A DNA stretch of 61,781 nt from Nocardia pseudobrasiliensis NBRC 108224 (lineage in GTDB: Bacteria; Actinomycetota; Actinomycetes; Mycobacteriales; Mycobacteriaceae): NCBI RefSeq assembly GCF_001613105.1, contig NZ_BDBS01000065.1, forward strand, positions 1-61,781. The letters run 5' to 3'. Both the position numbers and the translations under genes were made by a program. This document shows positions 18,430 to 27,488 of this stretch, in pieces (position 1 is the first letter of the stretch; the number at the start of each line of letters is the position of its first letter). The notes beneath the pieces are model-generated. The model was not told the origin of the DNA, did no database searches, and saw nothing but the letters and a program-made list of their open reading frames with translations.

Positions 18430-20505
18430 CTAACCGGTGCGGCTGGGTTTTCCGTTCTCCAGATGACCCGCGAAGCGGCGACGCCAGGTCTTGTTGCCGT
18501 CGAGGGTCAGGGTCACGTCGTACCAGCCCTCGGCGGTCGGGATCGGCAGATCCTTGGACGCGCCCGGGGCGACGGTGAGCTTGGAGCCGCCCTTGATCTC
18601 GAGCGCGGCCGGGACCGGGCCCGCATTGTGGATCTTGACCGTCAGCGCCGGTTTGTCGGCCGAACCCGTCAGCGTCGCCGATACCGCGAGCGCGGCGGTA
18701 TCGGGCGCGCCCGCGGCCTCGACGAGAAAACCGTTGGGCGCGTGCACGGCCAGGTCGTAGCCACCGCCGTCGAACTTCTCCTGCGCCTGGGCATTCGGCG
18801 CGGCCACGGTCTGACGGATCGGGACGCCCGCCAGGTGGTACGGGTAGGTCTGGAACGGCACCGCCGCGCTGCCGTGATTGCCGTAGTGCACGGTGACCGC
18901 CTTGGCCCCGACCTCCACCCACGCCACCGGCTGATACGGCAGCGGCCGCGCCTTGGCGCGCCCGGGATCCTGGAACGGCGGGGTCTGCGCCGAGGAGTTC
19001 GGTGGCGCGGGTTTGGGCAGTTTGGTCTGAGTCTGATCGGCCTGGCGACGCAGCTCGTCGGCATCCGGCAGGGTCGGAATGCTGGTGTCGCGCTTGGTGA
19101 AATCGAAGCAGCTGGTGAGATCGCCGCACACCGCGCGCCGCCACGGCGAGATATTCGGCTCGGCCACCCCGGTCCAGGTCTCGAGGAAGCGCAGCACCGA
19201 AGTGTGGTCGAACACTTGGGAATTGACCCAGCCACCCCGGCTCCACGGTGAGATCACCGTCAGCGGCACCCGCGGCCCGAGCCCGATCGGGACCGTCGGC
19301 CCCAGTCCCTGCGCCGAACCGGACGCCACCGTCAGCTGTCCCAGCGGCAGCCATTCGTCGGCGGCGTCGGGCGGCGCGGTCGGCGGGACGAGGTGGTCGA
19401 AGAAGCCGTCGTTCTCGTCGTAGTTGATCAGCACGACCGTGGATTCCCACAGTTTCGGGTTGTCCCACAGCGCTTTCAGCACGCGCTGGGTGTAGGCCGC
19501 GCCGTCGACCGGGCGGGCCGCGGGATGTTCGCAGTACCCGTAGGGCGCCACGATCCACGACACCTGCGGCAGGGTGTTGGTCTTGCACGCGGCGACAAAC
19601 CGGTCGAGGACGCTGTCGACGTTCTTGCCGTCGTCTCCGTCGGCGGGTTTCCAGTCGCGGGTGACATTGGCGCGCTCGGCCAGCTGGCGCACCGCCGGAT
19701 CGTCGGAGTCCAGCGCGTCGTGATACTGCTGGAACAGCCACAGCGGATTATCGCCGTAGTCGCCGAGAAACGGTGCGCCCGAGGTATCGTCGCCGACCCG
19801 GTCGTCGGCGAAGACCTGCCAGCTGATTCCGGCCTGTTGTAAACGCTCCGGATAGGTCGTCCAGCGATACACCGGTTTGTAGTCGGCGGGATTTCCGGTC
19901 GCCGGTCCGCCCGCCGCGCCGCCGGGGTCGATCGTTCCGGTCCAGTGGTACAAACGATTCGGCGTGGTCGGTCCCTGCAGCGAACAGAAATAGTGATCGC
20001 ACAGCGTGAAGGCGCCCGCCAGCGCGCGATGGAACGGAATATCGGCGTCGGTGAAATATCCCATCGTCATCTGGGATTTCGCGGGGATCCAGGCGTTGTA
20101 CGCGCCGCCGGCCCAGGCCGAGTGGGTGGTAAGCCAGTCGTGTGCCAGATCGCCCATATCCTGGCCGTCAACCTTGGTGGTGTCGACGTGGAACGGCAGC
20201 AGATAGCCTGTGCTGCTGGCCCTGTCGGGCTGACGGTAGACCGGATCGGTCCCGCCGGGCAGCCGCAGCGCGGCCGCGTCACCGAATCCGCGCACCCCCG
20301 CCATCGAGCCGTAGTAATGATCGAACGAGCGGTTCTCCTGCATCAGGATGACGACGTGCTCGACCTCGTCGAGGGTGCCGCGCCGCCGGGGCTCGGCCAG
20401 TGCCGTGGCCATATCCTCCGGTATACCCGCCGCCCCCACCAGTCCGGCGGCCAACAGCCCGCCCAGTACCGTCCGCCGGTTTGCCGTGCCGAAACTGCGA
20501 TCCAT
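18430..20505 (-). CDS. plc: Secreted phosphocholine-type phospholipase C
   Basis: 691 residues. A Tat signal (NRRTVLGGLLAAGLVGAAG, 9-27) precedes the phosphoesterase domain with the metal/substrate motif ENRSFDHYYG at 57-66. Two C-terminal beta domains (DUF756-like, about 490-690) match the bacterial phospholipase C family (mycobacterial PlcA-D, Pseudomonas PlcH/N). It hydrolyses phosphatidylcholine or sphingomyelin outside the membrane. Length and layout are complete. As a possible host-lipid enzyme it links to the glycerol genes upstream (inference). Confidence 0.95.
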   Translation of the reverse strand: MDRSFGTANRRTVLGGLLAAGLVGAAGIPEDMATALAEPRRRGTLDEVEHVVILMQENRSFDHYYGSMAGVRGFGDAAALRLPGGTDPVYRQPDRASSTGYLLPFHVDTTKVDGQDMGDLAHDWLTTHSAWAGGAYNAWIPAKSQMTMGYFTDADIPFHRALAGAFTLCDHYFCSLQGPTTPNRLYHWTGTIDPGGAAGGPATGNPADYKPVYRWTTYPERLQQAGISWQVFADDRVGDDTSGAPFLGDYGDNPLWLFQQYHDALDSDDPAVRQLAERANVTRDWKPADGDDGKNVDSVLDRFVAACKTNTLPQVSWIVAPYGYCEHPAARPVDGAAYTQRVLKALWDNPKLWESTVVLINYDENDGFFDHLVPPTAPPDAADEWLPLGQLTVASGSAQGLGPTVPIGLGPRVPLTVISPWSRGGWVNSQVFDHTSVLRFLETWTGVAEPNISPWRRAVCGDLTSCFDFTKRDTSIPTLPDADELRRQADQTQTKLPKPAPPNSSAQTPPFQDPGRAKARPLPYQPVAWVEVGAKAVTVHYGNHGSAAVPFQTYPYHLAGVPIRQTVAAPNAQAQEKFDGGGYDLAVHAPNGFLVEAAGAPDTAALAVSATLTGSADKPALTVKIHNAGPVPAALEIKGGSKLTVAPGASKDLPIPTAEGWYDVTLTLDGNKTWRRRFAGHLENGKPSRTG

Positions 20506-20635
20506 CGTCGAGCACTCCGATCATCCAGCCACCACATCGAGCGTCGTTCCATTCGAAAGATACGAAAATGGCCGGATTATCGGCAATTTGGAGACGAGCA
20601 TCGCGCGATGTCGCCATCGGAAATTCACGCGCTGG

Positions 20636-22006
20636 TCATATTTCCGTCATGCGCGGGGTGACGATCAACCACAGATCCCGCGGGTAATAGGTCAGGCCCG
20701 CCTCCGCAGTAATAGGGGTACCAGGATTTACGCGCAGGCGCCACTTGCGCAGAATTGTCGCCAATGCTACGGCGATCTCGGTGACCGCGAAAGAATCTCC
20801 GATACATTTTCGCGGGCCCGCGCCGAACGGCAATGCCGCCCGGCGCAGCGCATTGGTCATCGGCTCGCTCGCCCACCGATCCGGATCGAAGACCTCGGGA
20901 TCGGGGATCAGAGCCGGATCGTGTCCGGTCAGATACGGGCTGAGCAGGACCGAGGCGCCCCGGGGAATGTGATGTCCGCCCAGTTCCACGTCTTCCACCG
21001 CGCGGCGGGTGATCAACCAGATCGGCGGACTGTGGCGCAGCGATTCCTCGATGACCCGCGTGGTGTAGGGCAACCGTGCCAGGTCGGCGTGCTCGATCGG
21101 CTTGTCGCCCAGCACATCCGCCAGTTCGGCCACCACCCGCTGTTCCACCGCCGGATGTCCGCTCAGCAGCACGAAGGTCCACGACAGGGCGGTCGCGGTG
21201 GTCTCGGTCCCGGCCAGCAGGATCGTGACGATCTGATCGTGAATGACGCTGTCGGACAGCGTCATCGAGCCCTGCGAGCCCGCGGAGCCGTCCGACGCGC
21301 GGGCATCGAGCATCATGCTCAGCAGATCCGACCTGCGGGTGTCGGTGCGCCGATAATCCGCGATCACCTGATCCACCAGCGGATGCAATCGCGCCACCAA
21401 CTCGGTCCATTCCCGATTGCGCGGCAGCGGAAGACGATTGAGCATCGGCAGCGGCGACATCGCCCGCCGATACGATAGTTCCAGAATCCGCGGCAGCCGC
21501 TGCTGCACCTCGGCGGTCAGCTCGTCGGCCACCCGCGCGGAGGTGATCGCGCGCGCCACCACCCCGAGGGTGATCGCGGTCATCGCGATACGGGCATCGA
21601 GCGCCTGCCCCGCATGCCAGGAATCGGCCTGCTCGGTGATCTGCTCACGCATGCCCACCAGATATTCCGCGAGCCGCTCCCGATGAAACGCCGGCTGCAA
21701 CAGCAACCGATGCATCCGATGGGTCTCCCCGTCGGAGCTGAGCAACCCCTGCCCGAACACGTCGCGGAAATGCTCCACCGCAACGCCTTTGTCGAAGGAC
21801 CGATACTTGGTCACGAACAACTCGTGACTCACCGCGGTGGAGGTGACCACATAGGCCTGCTGCCACCCGATCCTGATCCGCACCACATCCCCGCGCTCGC
21901 GCAGCGATTGAAACCACCCGATCGGATCATCCCGCAACTTCAACGCATGCCCCAACACCGGGATCGCCCCCGGCGCCATCGAAGAAACACTTGCCGAAGC
22001 GGACAT
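20636..22006 (-). CDS. Cytochrome P450
   Basis: 456 residues from the ATG with GGAG 9 nt upstream (an earlier in-frame TTG is less likely). I-helix AGTETT at 265-270, ExxR at 321-324 (EESLR), and the haem loop FGAGPRKCIG with Cys401. The sequence style (ALPFGAGPRKCIGDSFAVTE) resembles bacterial terpene or fatty-acid hydroxylases of the CYP4-like type rather than typical CYP105/107. No ferredoxin or reductase gene is adjacent. A 22-bp minisatellite lies in its upstream region. Confidence 0.95.
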   Translation of the reverse strand: MSASASVSSMAPGAIPVLGHALKLRDDPIGWFQSLRERGDVVRIRIGWQQAYVVTSTAVSHELFVTKYRSFDKGVAVEHFRDVFGQGLLSSDGETHRMHRLLLQPAFHRERLAEYLVGMREQITEQADSWHAGQALDARIAMTAITLGVVARAITSARVADELTAEVQQRLPRILELSYRRAMSPLPMLNRLPLPRNREWTELVARLHPLVDQVIADYRRTDTRRSDLLSMMLDARASDGSAGSQGSMTLSDSVIHDQIVTILLAGTETTATALSWTFVLLSGHPAVEQRVVAELADVLGDKPIEHADLARLPYTTRVIEESLRHSPPIWLITRRAVEDVELGGHHIPRGASVLLSPYLTGHDPALIPDPEVFDPDRWASEPMTNALRRAALPFGAGPRKCIGDSFAVTEIAVALATILRKWRLRVNPGTPITAEAGLTYYPRDLWLIVTPRMTEI

Positions 22007-22083
22007 CCCCCAATTCTCCGCCGCCCCCAACGACCCCCGCAGCCATTTGACCCCGACCCCGTCACCCTTCCGCCCCGCCCGTG

Positions 22084-22262
22084 GGTTCCGCAGTCGTGCC
22101 CCTGGGGTTCCGCAGTCCTACCCCGTGGGCTCCCGCTGTCCGGCCCCCTGGATTCCGGCCGCCTTGTCCCCTCGGTTCCGCTGTCCGGACCCCGGGGTTC
22201 CGCTGTCCCGCCCCCAGGGCTCCTGCCGCCTTGCCCCCGGGGTTCCGCAGTCCTCCCCTCTG
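22084..22262. repeat. 22-bp-period minisatellite upstream of the P450 gene
   Basis: Eight degenerate units start at 22084, 22106, 22128, 22150, 22174, 22196, 22218 and 22241 (steps of 22-24 bp). The common core is GGTTCCGCWGTCC followed by a C-rich run. It lies 78 bp upstream of the P450 start and before the terminator of the next gene. No coding sense is supported in either strand. Confidence 0.8.
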
Positions 22263-22289
22263 TCCCGCGGCCCCGCTCCCCGTGTTGCC

Positions 22290-22320
22290 GTTGCCCCGGC
22301 ACGCTTTTCGCCGGGGCAAC
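22290..22320 (-). terminator. Terminator of inhibitor gene
   Basis: 11-bp stem GTTGCCCCGGC/GCCGGGGCAAC with 9-nt loop, 9 nt beyond the stop at 22330. Confidence 0.8.
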
Positions 22321-22329
22321 GGGAAGGCG

Positions 22330-22770
22330 TCAGCGCACAGTCACCGTCAGCGTGAACTGTTGCGGCGGTTGCGGGGTGGCCTGGGCCCAGGGCTGGGTGG
22401 GGGCCGTGGCCAGGGTCAGCTTGGTGGTGCCCGCGGTCGCGGCGGTGAAGGTCCAGACGGTGGTGCCGGGGCCGCCGGGGGTGAAGGCGGCGTCCGGCTT
22501 GAACTGCGGCTCGCCCTCCTGACGCAGCACGTTCTGATCGGCCTCGCGCAGCTGCCAGGCGTATCCGGTGGACGGGGACTCCGGCAGCGCGACCGCGAGC
22601 TCCTGCCCGACGGTCAACGCCTGGGCCTGGCCGTTCCCGTCGACGCCGACGACGACAACCGGATCGGCGATCGGCGCCGCGAGGGTCGGCACGGGGCCGG
22701 TCGCGGCGGCAGTCGTCGCACCGGCGGCCAGGGCAGCACCGAAGGCGATCATCAGTAGAGGTGTACGCAC
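22330..22770 (-). CDS. Secreted chagasin-type protease inhibitor (I42 family)
   Basis: About 146 residues. An N-terminal signal peptide (LLMIAFGAALAAGATTAAA) precedes a chagasin-like beta domain in which all three inhibitory loops can be seen: PSTGYAW (canonical NPTTGY), GGPGTTVW (GxxGxxxF/W), and QPWAQ (RPW). The family blocks papain-type cysteine proteases. Two adjacent GTG codons (22773, 22770) could start translation; AAAGGA favours the second. The natural target in an actinobacterium is unknown; a host cathepsin-like enzyme is possible (inference). Confidence 0.8.
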   Translation of the reverse strand: MRTPLLMIAFGAALAAGATTAAATGPVPTLAAPIADPVVVVGVDGNGQAQALTVGQELAVALPESPSTGYAWQLREADQNVLRQEGEPQFKPDAAFTPGGPGTTVWTFTAATAGTTKLTLATAPTQPWAQATPQPPQQFTLTVTVR

Positions 22771-22874
22771 CACAGTCCTTTCATGAGTTAGGGGCGCCCA
22801 CACCTTACCGGCGTTTTCGCCGTTCGCATCCCGGCAACCGCGAAAACCATTCCCCGCCAGCGCGTTCCGCCGAA

Positions 22875-23681
22875 TCAGCCCTTGCGCGCCAGCCCACCGT
22901 AGGCCCCGGAGGACTCGGGATGCTCGCCCACATCGCCCGGATTCTCCGGCCGCCACAGCGGCAGATGCACCAGACCCGGTTCCACCAGCGCCCAGTCGTG
23001 GAAGTAGGCGGCGATCTCGTCGCGACCGCGCAGCACGATCTCGGTGGACGTCCGACCCGACAGCTTCTGCGCCTCGAGCACCTCGGCGGGCTGACCATCG
23101 GCGGTGGCATGGGTGATCGCCAGATAACTACCCGGCGCCACCGCCTCCTGCAGCCGCGCCACACACTTGCCCGGATCGGCCGCCTCCGGCACGAAATGCA
23201 GCACCCCGAGCAACAGCACCGCGATCGGACGCTCGAAATCGAGGAGCTCACGCACCTGCGGATCACTCAGAATCGCTTCCGGCGCAGCGACATCGGCCTG
23301 TACGACCATCGCATTCGGATTGCCGTCGAGAATGGCGCGACTGTGCGCGACCGCCACCGGATCGATATCGGCGTAGATCACCCGCGCCTGGGGATTGCGA
23401 GCCTGGGCCACCTCGTGCACATTGCCGACGGTCGGAATGCCGGAGCCCAGGTCCAGGAACTGATCGATGCCCGCATCGACGAGAAACCGCACGCACCGAC
23501 GTAGCAGATCGCGATTGGCGCGCATGGTTTCGGCGACATTCGGGGTGAACGCCTCGATCTGGCGAGCCAGCGTGCGATCGATCTCGAAATTGTGCATACC
23601 GCCGACGAAATAGTCGTAGACCCGGGAGGCACTGGGCCGATCCAGGTCGATACCTTCGGGCGCCCAACTCGGTCTGGTCAT
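22875..23681 (-). CDS. SAM-dependent methyltransferase, DUF574 family
   Basis: 268 residues. It begins with the family's DRPSASRVYDYFVGGMHNFE region, then the SAM-binding strand FLDLGSGIPTVGNVHE and acidic turn VIYADIDPVAV. DUF574/PF04672 proteins are abundant in actinobacteria and their substrates are mostly unknown. Start chosen at the ATG with AGAGAGG 5 nt upstream. It shares an 89-bp divergent promoter region with the GGDEF-EAL gene. Confidence 0.92.
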   Translation of the reverse strand: MTRPSWAPEGIDLDRPSASRVYDYFVGGMHNFEIDRTLARQIEAFTPNVAETMRANRDLLRRCVRFLVDAGIDQFLDLGSGIPTVGNVHEVAQARNPQARVIYADIDPVAVAHSRAILDGNPNAMVVQADVAAPEAILSDPQVRELLDFERPIAVLLLGVLHFVPEAADPGKCVARLQEAVAPGSYLAITHATADGQPAEVLEAQKLSGRTSTEIVLRGRDEIAAYFHDWALVEPGLVHLPLWRPENPGDVGEHPESSGAYGGLARKG

Positions 23682-23770
23682 CGGAACCTCTCTGCGAACC
23701 CGCCCGCCGGAAGGCGAAGCATCGCAATCGTATTCGAGCGCCTTTCGAAATAGCTGTAGTTCACACATCC

Positions 23771-25900
23771 GTGACCACCCGGCTACGATCGATCTTCGTG
23801 GCGTGGGATGGGTCCGATCTCGACGGCCCGCACGCCGAACTGGCCGGGCGGTGGGCAGCCGCGCTCGGCGGCGGCGCGCGTGATCACGTCGTGCCCTTGA
23901 GCGCGGCCGAGGTGCGACAACTGCTGGCCGCGCTGGCCGCCGACGTACTCGACGCGGTGGCCACCGGCGACCGCGCCCGGGTCACCGGGGCCGGTGCGAC
24001 CCTGGCCGCGGCGCATTTCGTCGGCGACGACGTACTCGGCCGCAGCGTCGCCGTATTGAGCGCCTTCTTCGCCGAAACCGCTGTGGCCCCGGCCCGTTCG
24101 GCGGAGCTGCTGGGCGCGTTCGCCACGGGCTATGTGCGCGCGTTCCGCTCGTGGCTGCTCGCCGAACAGGAAAGTGTGCGCACCGCCGACATCGCCGCGC
24201 GCCGCGCGGCCGAACAGCAGTTGCGCACCAGCGAGGCCCGACTGCGAGCGGTGTTCTCCCAGGCCGGAATCGGCACCGGCCTGTCGGATATGACCGGGCG
24301 CATCGTGGAGGTGAATTCGGCGTTCGCCCGGATGCTCGGCTACCGCCCCGAGGAGATGTGCGCCCTCGACGTCACCGACCTCACCCACCCCGACGACGCG
24401 CCCGGCATGTGGGAGCTCTACGGCGGCGTGCTGCGCGGTGAACACGACAATGTGCAACTGGAGAAGGCCTATCGCCACCGCGACGGCCACACCGTGTGGA
24501 CCAATCTCAATGTCTCACTCATCCGCGACGAACACGGCGACCCGCAGTACACCCTGGTCCTGGTCGAGGACATCTCCGAACAGCGCGCCCTGCGCGAACG
24601 ACTGAACTACCGCGCCCACCACGATCCGCTCACCGGACTGGCCAACCGCTCCCGCTTCTTCGACGCCCTGACCACCGCCTTCGCCGATCCCGCGGCCCGG
24701 GTCGGGCTGTGCTACGTGGATCTGGACCACTTCAAATCCGTCAACGACACCTTCGGCCACTCCCTCGGCGACGAACTGCTGTTCCAGGCCGCGGCCCGAT
24801 TACAGGGCTGCGTCGAACATCCCGATCACCTCGTGGCCCGCATGGGCGGCGACGAATTCGTGATCCTGGTGCCGCGCGCCGACGGCACCGGCGAACTGGC
24901 CGCGCTGGCGCGCACCGTGCTGGCGGCCTTCGCGCGACCGTTCGAACTGCAGGGCCACCGCCTGACCGTCACCGTCAGCGTCGGTGTCATGATCGAACAG
25001 GCCGGACTCACCTCCACCGACGCGCTGCTGCAGGCCGCCGACACCACCATGTACTGGGCCAAGACCGGCGGCCGCAGCCGCTACGCGGTCTTCGATCCCG
25101 ATCGCCGCCGCCGCGAGCACACCCGCGCCGAACTGACCGCCGCCCTGCCCGCCGCGGTCAACCGCGGCGAATTCTTCCTCGACTATCAACCCATCGTCGC
25201 CCTCGCCGATCAACGCCCGGTCGCGGTGGAAGCCCTTGTGCGCTGGCAACATCCGGAGCTCGGCGTCATCACCCCGACCCGGTTCATCGATCTGGCCGAG
25301 GACGCCGGACATATCGCCGCCCTGGGCACGATGGTGCTCGAACAGGCCTGCCGCGACGGCCGCGCCTGGCACGACCGCTTCGGCGAGCGCAGCCCGGTGG
25401 TGAGCGTGAACGTCTCCTCGGCCGAGGTCGCCGATCCCGCCTGGCTGAACCGGGTGCAGACGATCATCGCCGACACCGGCATCGCCCCGCAGCGACTGCA
25501 ATTGGAACTGACCGAACGCGCGTTCATGCACGCCACCGGCCGTCCCCTGCAGGCCCTGCACACCCTGGTCGACGCCGGGGTGCGCATCGCCATCGACGAT
25601 TTCGGCACCGGCTACTCGAATCTGGCCTATCTGGGCCAATTGCCGTTGCACGTGGTGAAACTGGCGGGCCAGTTCATCCATCGCATCCGCACCGCCACCG
25701 CCTCCGACCGCGGCGATCTACTGGTGTTGGAGACGATCGTCGATCTCAGTCACGCCCTCGGGCTGACCGTCACCGCCGAATGCGTCGAAACCCATCACCA
25801 GGCCGACCGCCTGCTCGGACTCGGCTGCGATACCGCGCAGGGCTGGTACTTCCACCACCCCATGCGCGCGGATCGACTTACCGAATTGCTCGGGTCGTAG
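23771..25900 (+). CDS. PAS-GGDEF-EAL cyclic-di-GMP enzyme
   Basis: 709 residues from a GTG. An N-terminal helical domain (1-140) is followed by a PAS sensor (about 155-275), diguanylate cyclase (about 285-440, intact RMGGDEF) and phosphodiesterase (about 455-700: EALVRW, LELTER, DDFGTGYSNL, AECVE). An RxxD inhibitory site is not evident. In the EAL domain the usual K-I-D is K-L-A (VVKLAGQFI), so the lysine remains but one acidic residue is lost; the synthase may dominate. No membrane segments: a soluble sensor. Confidence 0.95.
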   Translation: MTTRLRSIFVAWDGSDLDGPHAELAGRWAAALGGGARDHVVPLSAAEVRQLLAALAADVLDAVATGDRARVTGAGATLAAAHFVGDDVLGRSVAVLSAFFAETAVAPARSAELLGAFATGYVRAFRSWLLAEQESVRTADIAARRAAEQQLRTSEARLRAVFSQAGIGTGLSDMTGRIVEVNSAFARMLGYRPEEMCALDVTDLTHPDDAPGMWELYGGVLRGEHDNVQLEKAYRHRDGHTVWTNLNVSLIRDEHGDPQYTLVLVEDISEQRALRERLNYRAHHDPLTGLANRSRFFDALTTAFADPAARVGLCYVDLDHFKSVNDTFGHSLGDELLFQAAARLQGCVEHPDHLVARMGGDEFVILVPRADGTGELAALARTVLAAFARPFELQGHRLTVTVSVGVMIEQAGLTSTDALLQAADTTMYWAKTGGRSRYAVFDPDRRRREHTRAELTAALPAAVNRGEFFLDYQPIVALADQRPVAVEALVRWQHPELGVITPTRFIDLAEDAGHIAALGTMVLEQACRDGRAWHDRFGERSPVVSVNVSSAEVADPAWLNRVQTIIADTGIAPQRLQLELTERAFMHATGRPLQALHTLVDAGVRIAIDDFGTGYSNLAYLGQLPLHVVKLAGQFIHRIRTATASDRGDLLVLETIVDLSHALGLTVTAECVETHHQADRLLGLGCDTAQGWYFHHPMRADRLTELLGS

Positions 25901-25914
25901 GACACTTGATCACT

Positions 25915-25992
25915 ATGCTCACCGTGTACTACGACCTGTTCCTACTGCTGTACGAGGCCGAGCGCCTGTTCGAGCGGTTCCTCGGCCAGTGA
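25915..25992 (+). CDS. Possible 25-aa amphipathic microprotein
   Basis: ATG to TGA, starting 14 nt after the GGDEF-EAL stop. The peptide (MLTVYYDLFLLLYEAERLF plus 6) is strongly amphipathic, rich in Leu, Tyr and Phe with acidic residues spaced as in a surface helix. No good ribosome site (AGGAC, 11 nt upstream). It may be translated by reinitiation. Low certainty. Confidence 0.3.
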   Translation: MLTVYYDLFLLLYEAERLFERFLGQ

Positions 25993-26001
25993 CCCGGCGG
26001 C

Positions 26002-27057
26002 TCAGCCGATATTGGCCGACAGATCCGGAATCATCCGAAACGCCTCGTCGGCCCAGTTGTTCCAGGCGTGGATACCGAACGCCGGGAAGTCGTAGATCAC
26101 GTTCTGCGCGCCCAGCGACATCATCCGCACCTGGAACGCGCGCGTGTTGATCTGCGCCAGCGCCTCGAGCGCGATGCCGTTGAGGGTGTTGAAATTCGGA
26201 CCGTCGGTCGCGGTCGGTCGACCGGTGCCCGCGGCGATCCACAACCGCTGATTCTGCTGGATGAGCCTGGGCGCGAAGACGAACGGATCCATCCGCAGCC
26301 ACTTGGGATCCCACGGCGGGGCCATCGAGTCGACGTTGTAGCCGCCCGCGTCGATCATCGCCGTCCGGATCGCCTCGCGCATACCGGGGGCGGAGATGTT
26401 GAGGTAGCCGGAGAAGGATCCGGCGAAGCTGAACTGATCGGGGTGGTAGGCGGCCAGCGTCAGCGCCGCGCTGCCGCCCATCGACAGTCCGAACACGCCG
26501 TTGCGAGTGGGGTTGAAGCCCAAGCGGTCCCGCAGCGCGCCGCGCAGATCGCGGGTCAGAAACGATTCCCAGTCGTAGCGGTAGCTCTTACCCGGACCGG
26601 CGGCCAGGATCATCGTCGCGCCCGAACCCGACGCCGAACCCGAGGACGATCCGCTGATCGGCGGAATGCCGAAGAAACTCGACGGCGAGTTCCAGTCCAG
26701 ATAGAAGCTGGACTGACCACCGACGGGCATGACCACATTGATATTCGCGTCGGCCATCTGGCGCGCGACCGCGGTCTCGATCTCCCAGCCGTTGAGATCC
26801 TCGCGGGCGCGCATACCGTCGAGCGCGTACACCACCCGGGAGGTGTTGCCGTCGGCCGCGCGGAAGATGCGCGATTTGATCGGGCCCATCACCGGCGAGT
26901 CGACCCAGAAATCGAAGCCGCTGGGATCGAAGGCGGCCGCGGCCGGACCCGCCCCGCCCACCACCGCCGCACCCAGCGGCAGCATGACGGACAGGACCAG
27001 CGCGAGCAGTTTCGGCCGGAAGCGATCACGAACCCGCCGGGGGCGCAACAAACGCAT
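26002..27057 (-). CDS. Secreted Ag85/FbpA-like esterase (mycolyltransferase family)
   Basis: 351 residues from the ATG at 27057. A signal peptide (arginine-rich start, hydrophobic 17-36, AAAA near 40) leads into an alpha/beta-hydrolase of the antigen 85/esterase D type: VVYALDGMRAREDLNGWE, nucleophile elbow GLSMGGSAALTLA, and C-terminal His in HAWNNWADEAF. Ag85 enzymes transfer mycolates between trehalose mycolates and arabinogalactan. A Gly/Ser insertion (PPISGSSSGSASGSG) near 175-190 is unusual. Its exact substrate is not shown by sequence. Confidence 0.9.
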   Translation of the reverse strand: MRLLRPRRVRDRFRPKLLALVLSVMLPLGAAVVGGAGPAAAAFDPSGFDFWVDSPVMGPIKSRIFRAADGNTSRVVYALDGMRAREDLNGWEIETAVARQMADANINVVMPVGGQSSFYLDWNSPSSFFGIPPISGSSSGSASGSGATMILAAGPGKSYRYDWESFLTRDLRGALRDRLGFNPTRNGVFGLSMGGSAALTLAAYHPDQFSFAGSFSGYLNISAPGMREAIRTAMIDAGGYNVDSMAPPWDPKWLRMDPFVFAPRLIQQNQRLWIAAGTGRPTATDGPNFNTLNGIALEALAQINTRAFQVRMMSLGAQNVIYDFPAFGIHAWNNWADEAFRMIPDLSANIG

Positions 27058-27488
27058 GGAGGGGAACACCTTTCGTCGAACTGCGTTCGGCAACGGCGGA
27101 GACCCACGGTCCCCCGACCCGACCGGGGATCCCACGTGTTGCGCGTGTCGCGCGTGATGTCGGCCAACCGGTCGGTCCGTGTTACCGGAATGTGATGTGT
27201 TCCCCTCGGACACCACGACAGGAATAACGGACAAATAACTCGTAATCAGCGGTATTCGATCATGGAGTTTCCGAATAACCCACGGTCCGCTATCCATTCG
27301 ATCATGAACGTCCCATGGTACCGATCCGCCCGAATTCGATCATGTCGCACAACGGCCACGACCACCGAAAAGACTCGGTTGTCACCCGGCCGGCTCCGCA
27401 ATCCGCATCCCACGCATCCGCCACCGCTGACCCTTCGAATCCATCGGAAGGTCGCCCGTGATACCGCGGTGAACCCGGGTACATCCCG
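27058..27488. other. 431-bp intergenic region with 11-bp repeats
   Basis: Divergent promoter region between the Ag85-like esterase and the hydrolase gene, with no supported gene. It holds three exact copies of ATTCGATCATG at 27254-27264, 27296-27306 and 27334-27344 (steps 42 and 38 bp). GC content is lower than in the flanking genes. Confidence 0.55.

Noticed and set aside
22031..22320. Repeat-rich ORFs in the minisatellite (minus strand)
   Set aside because: Several frames are open equally because the repeat lacks stops; no start signal or domain supports translation.
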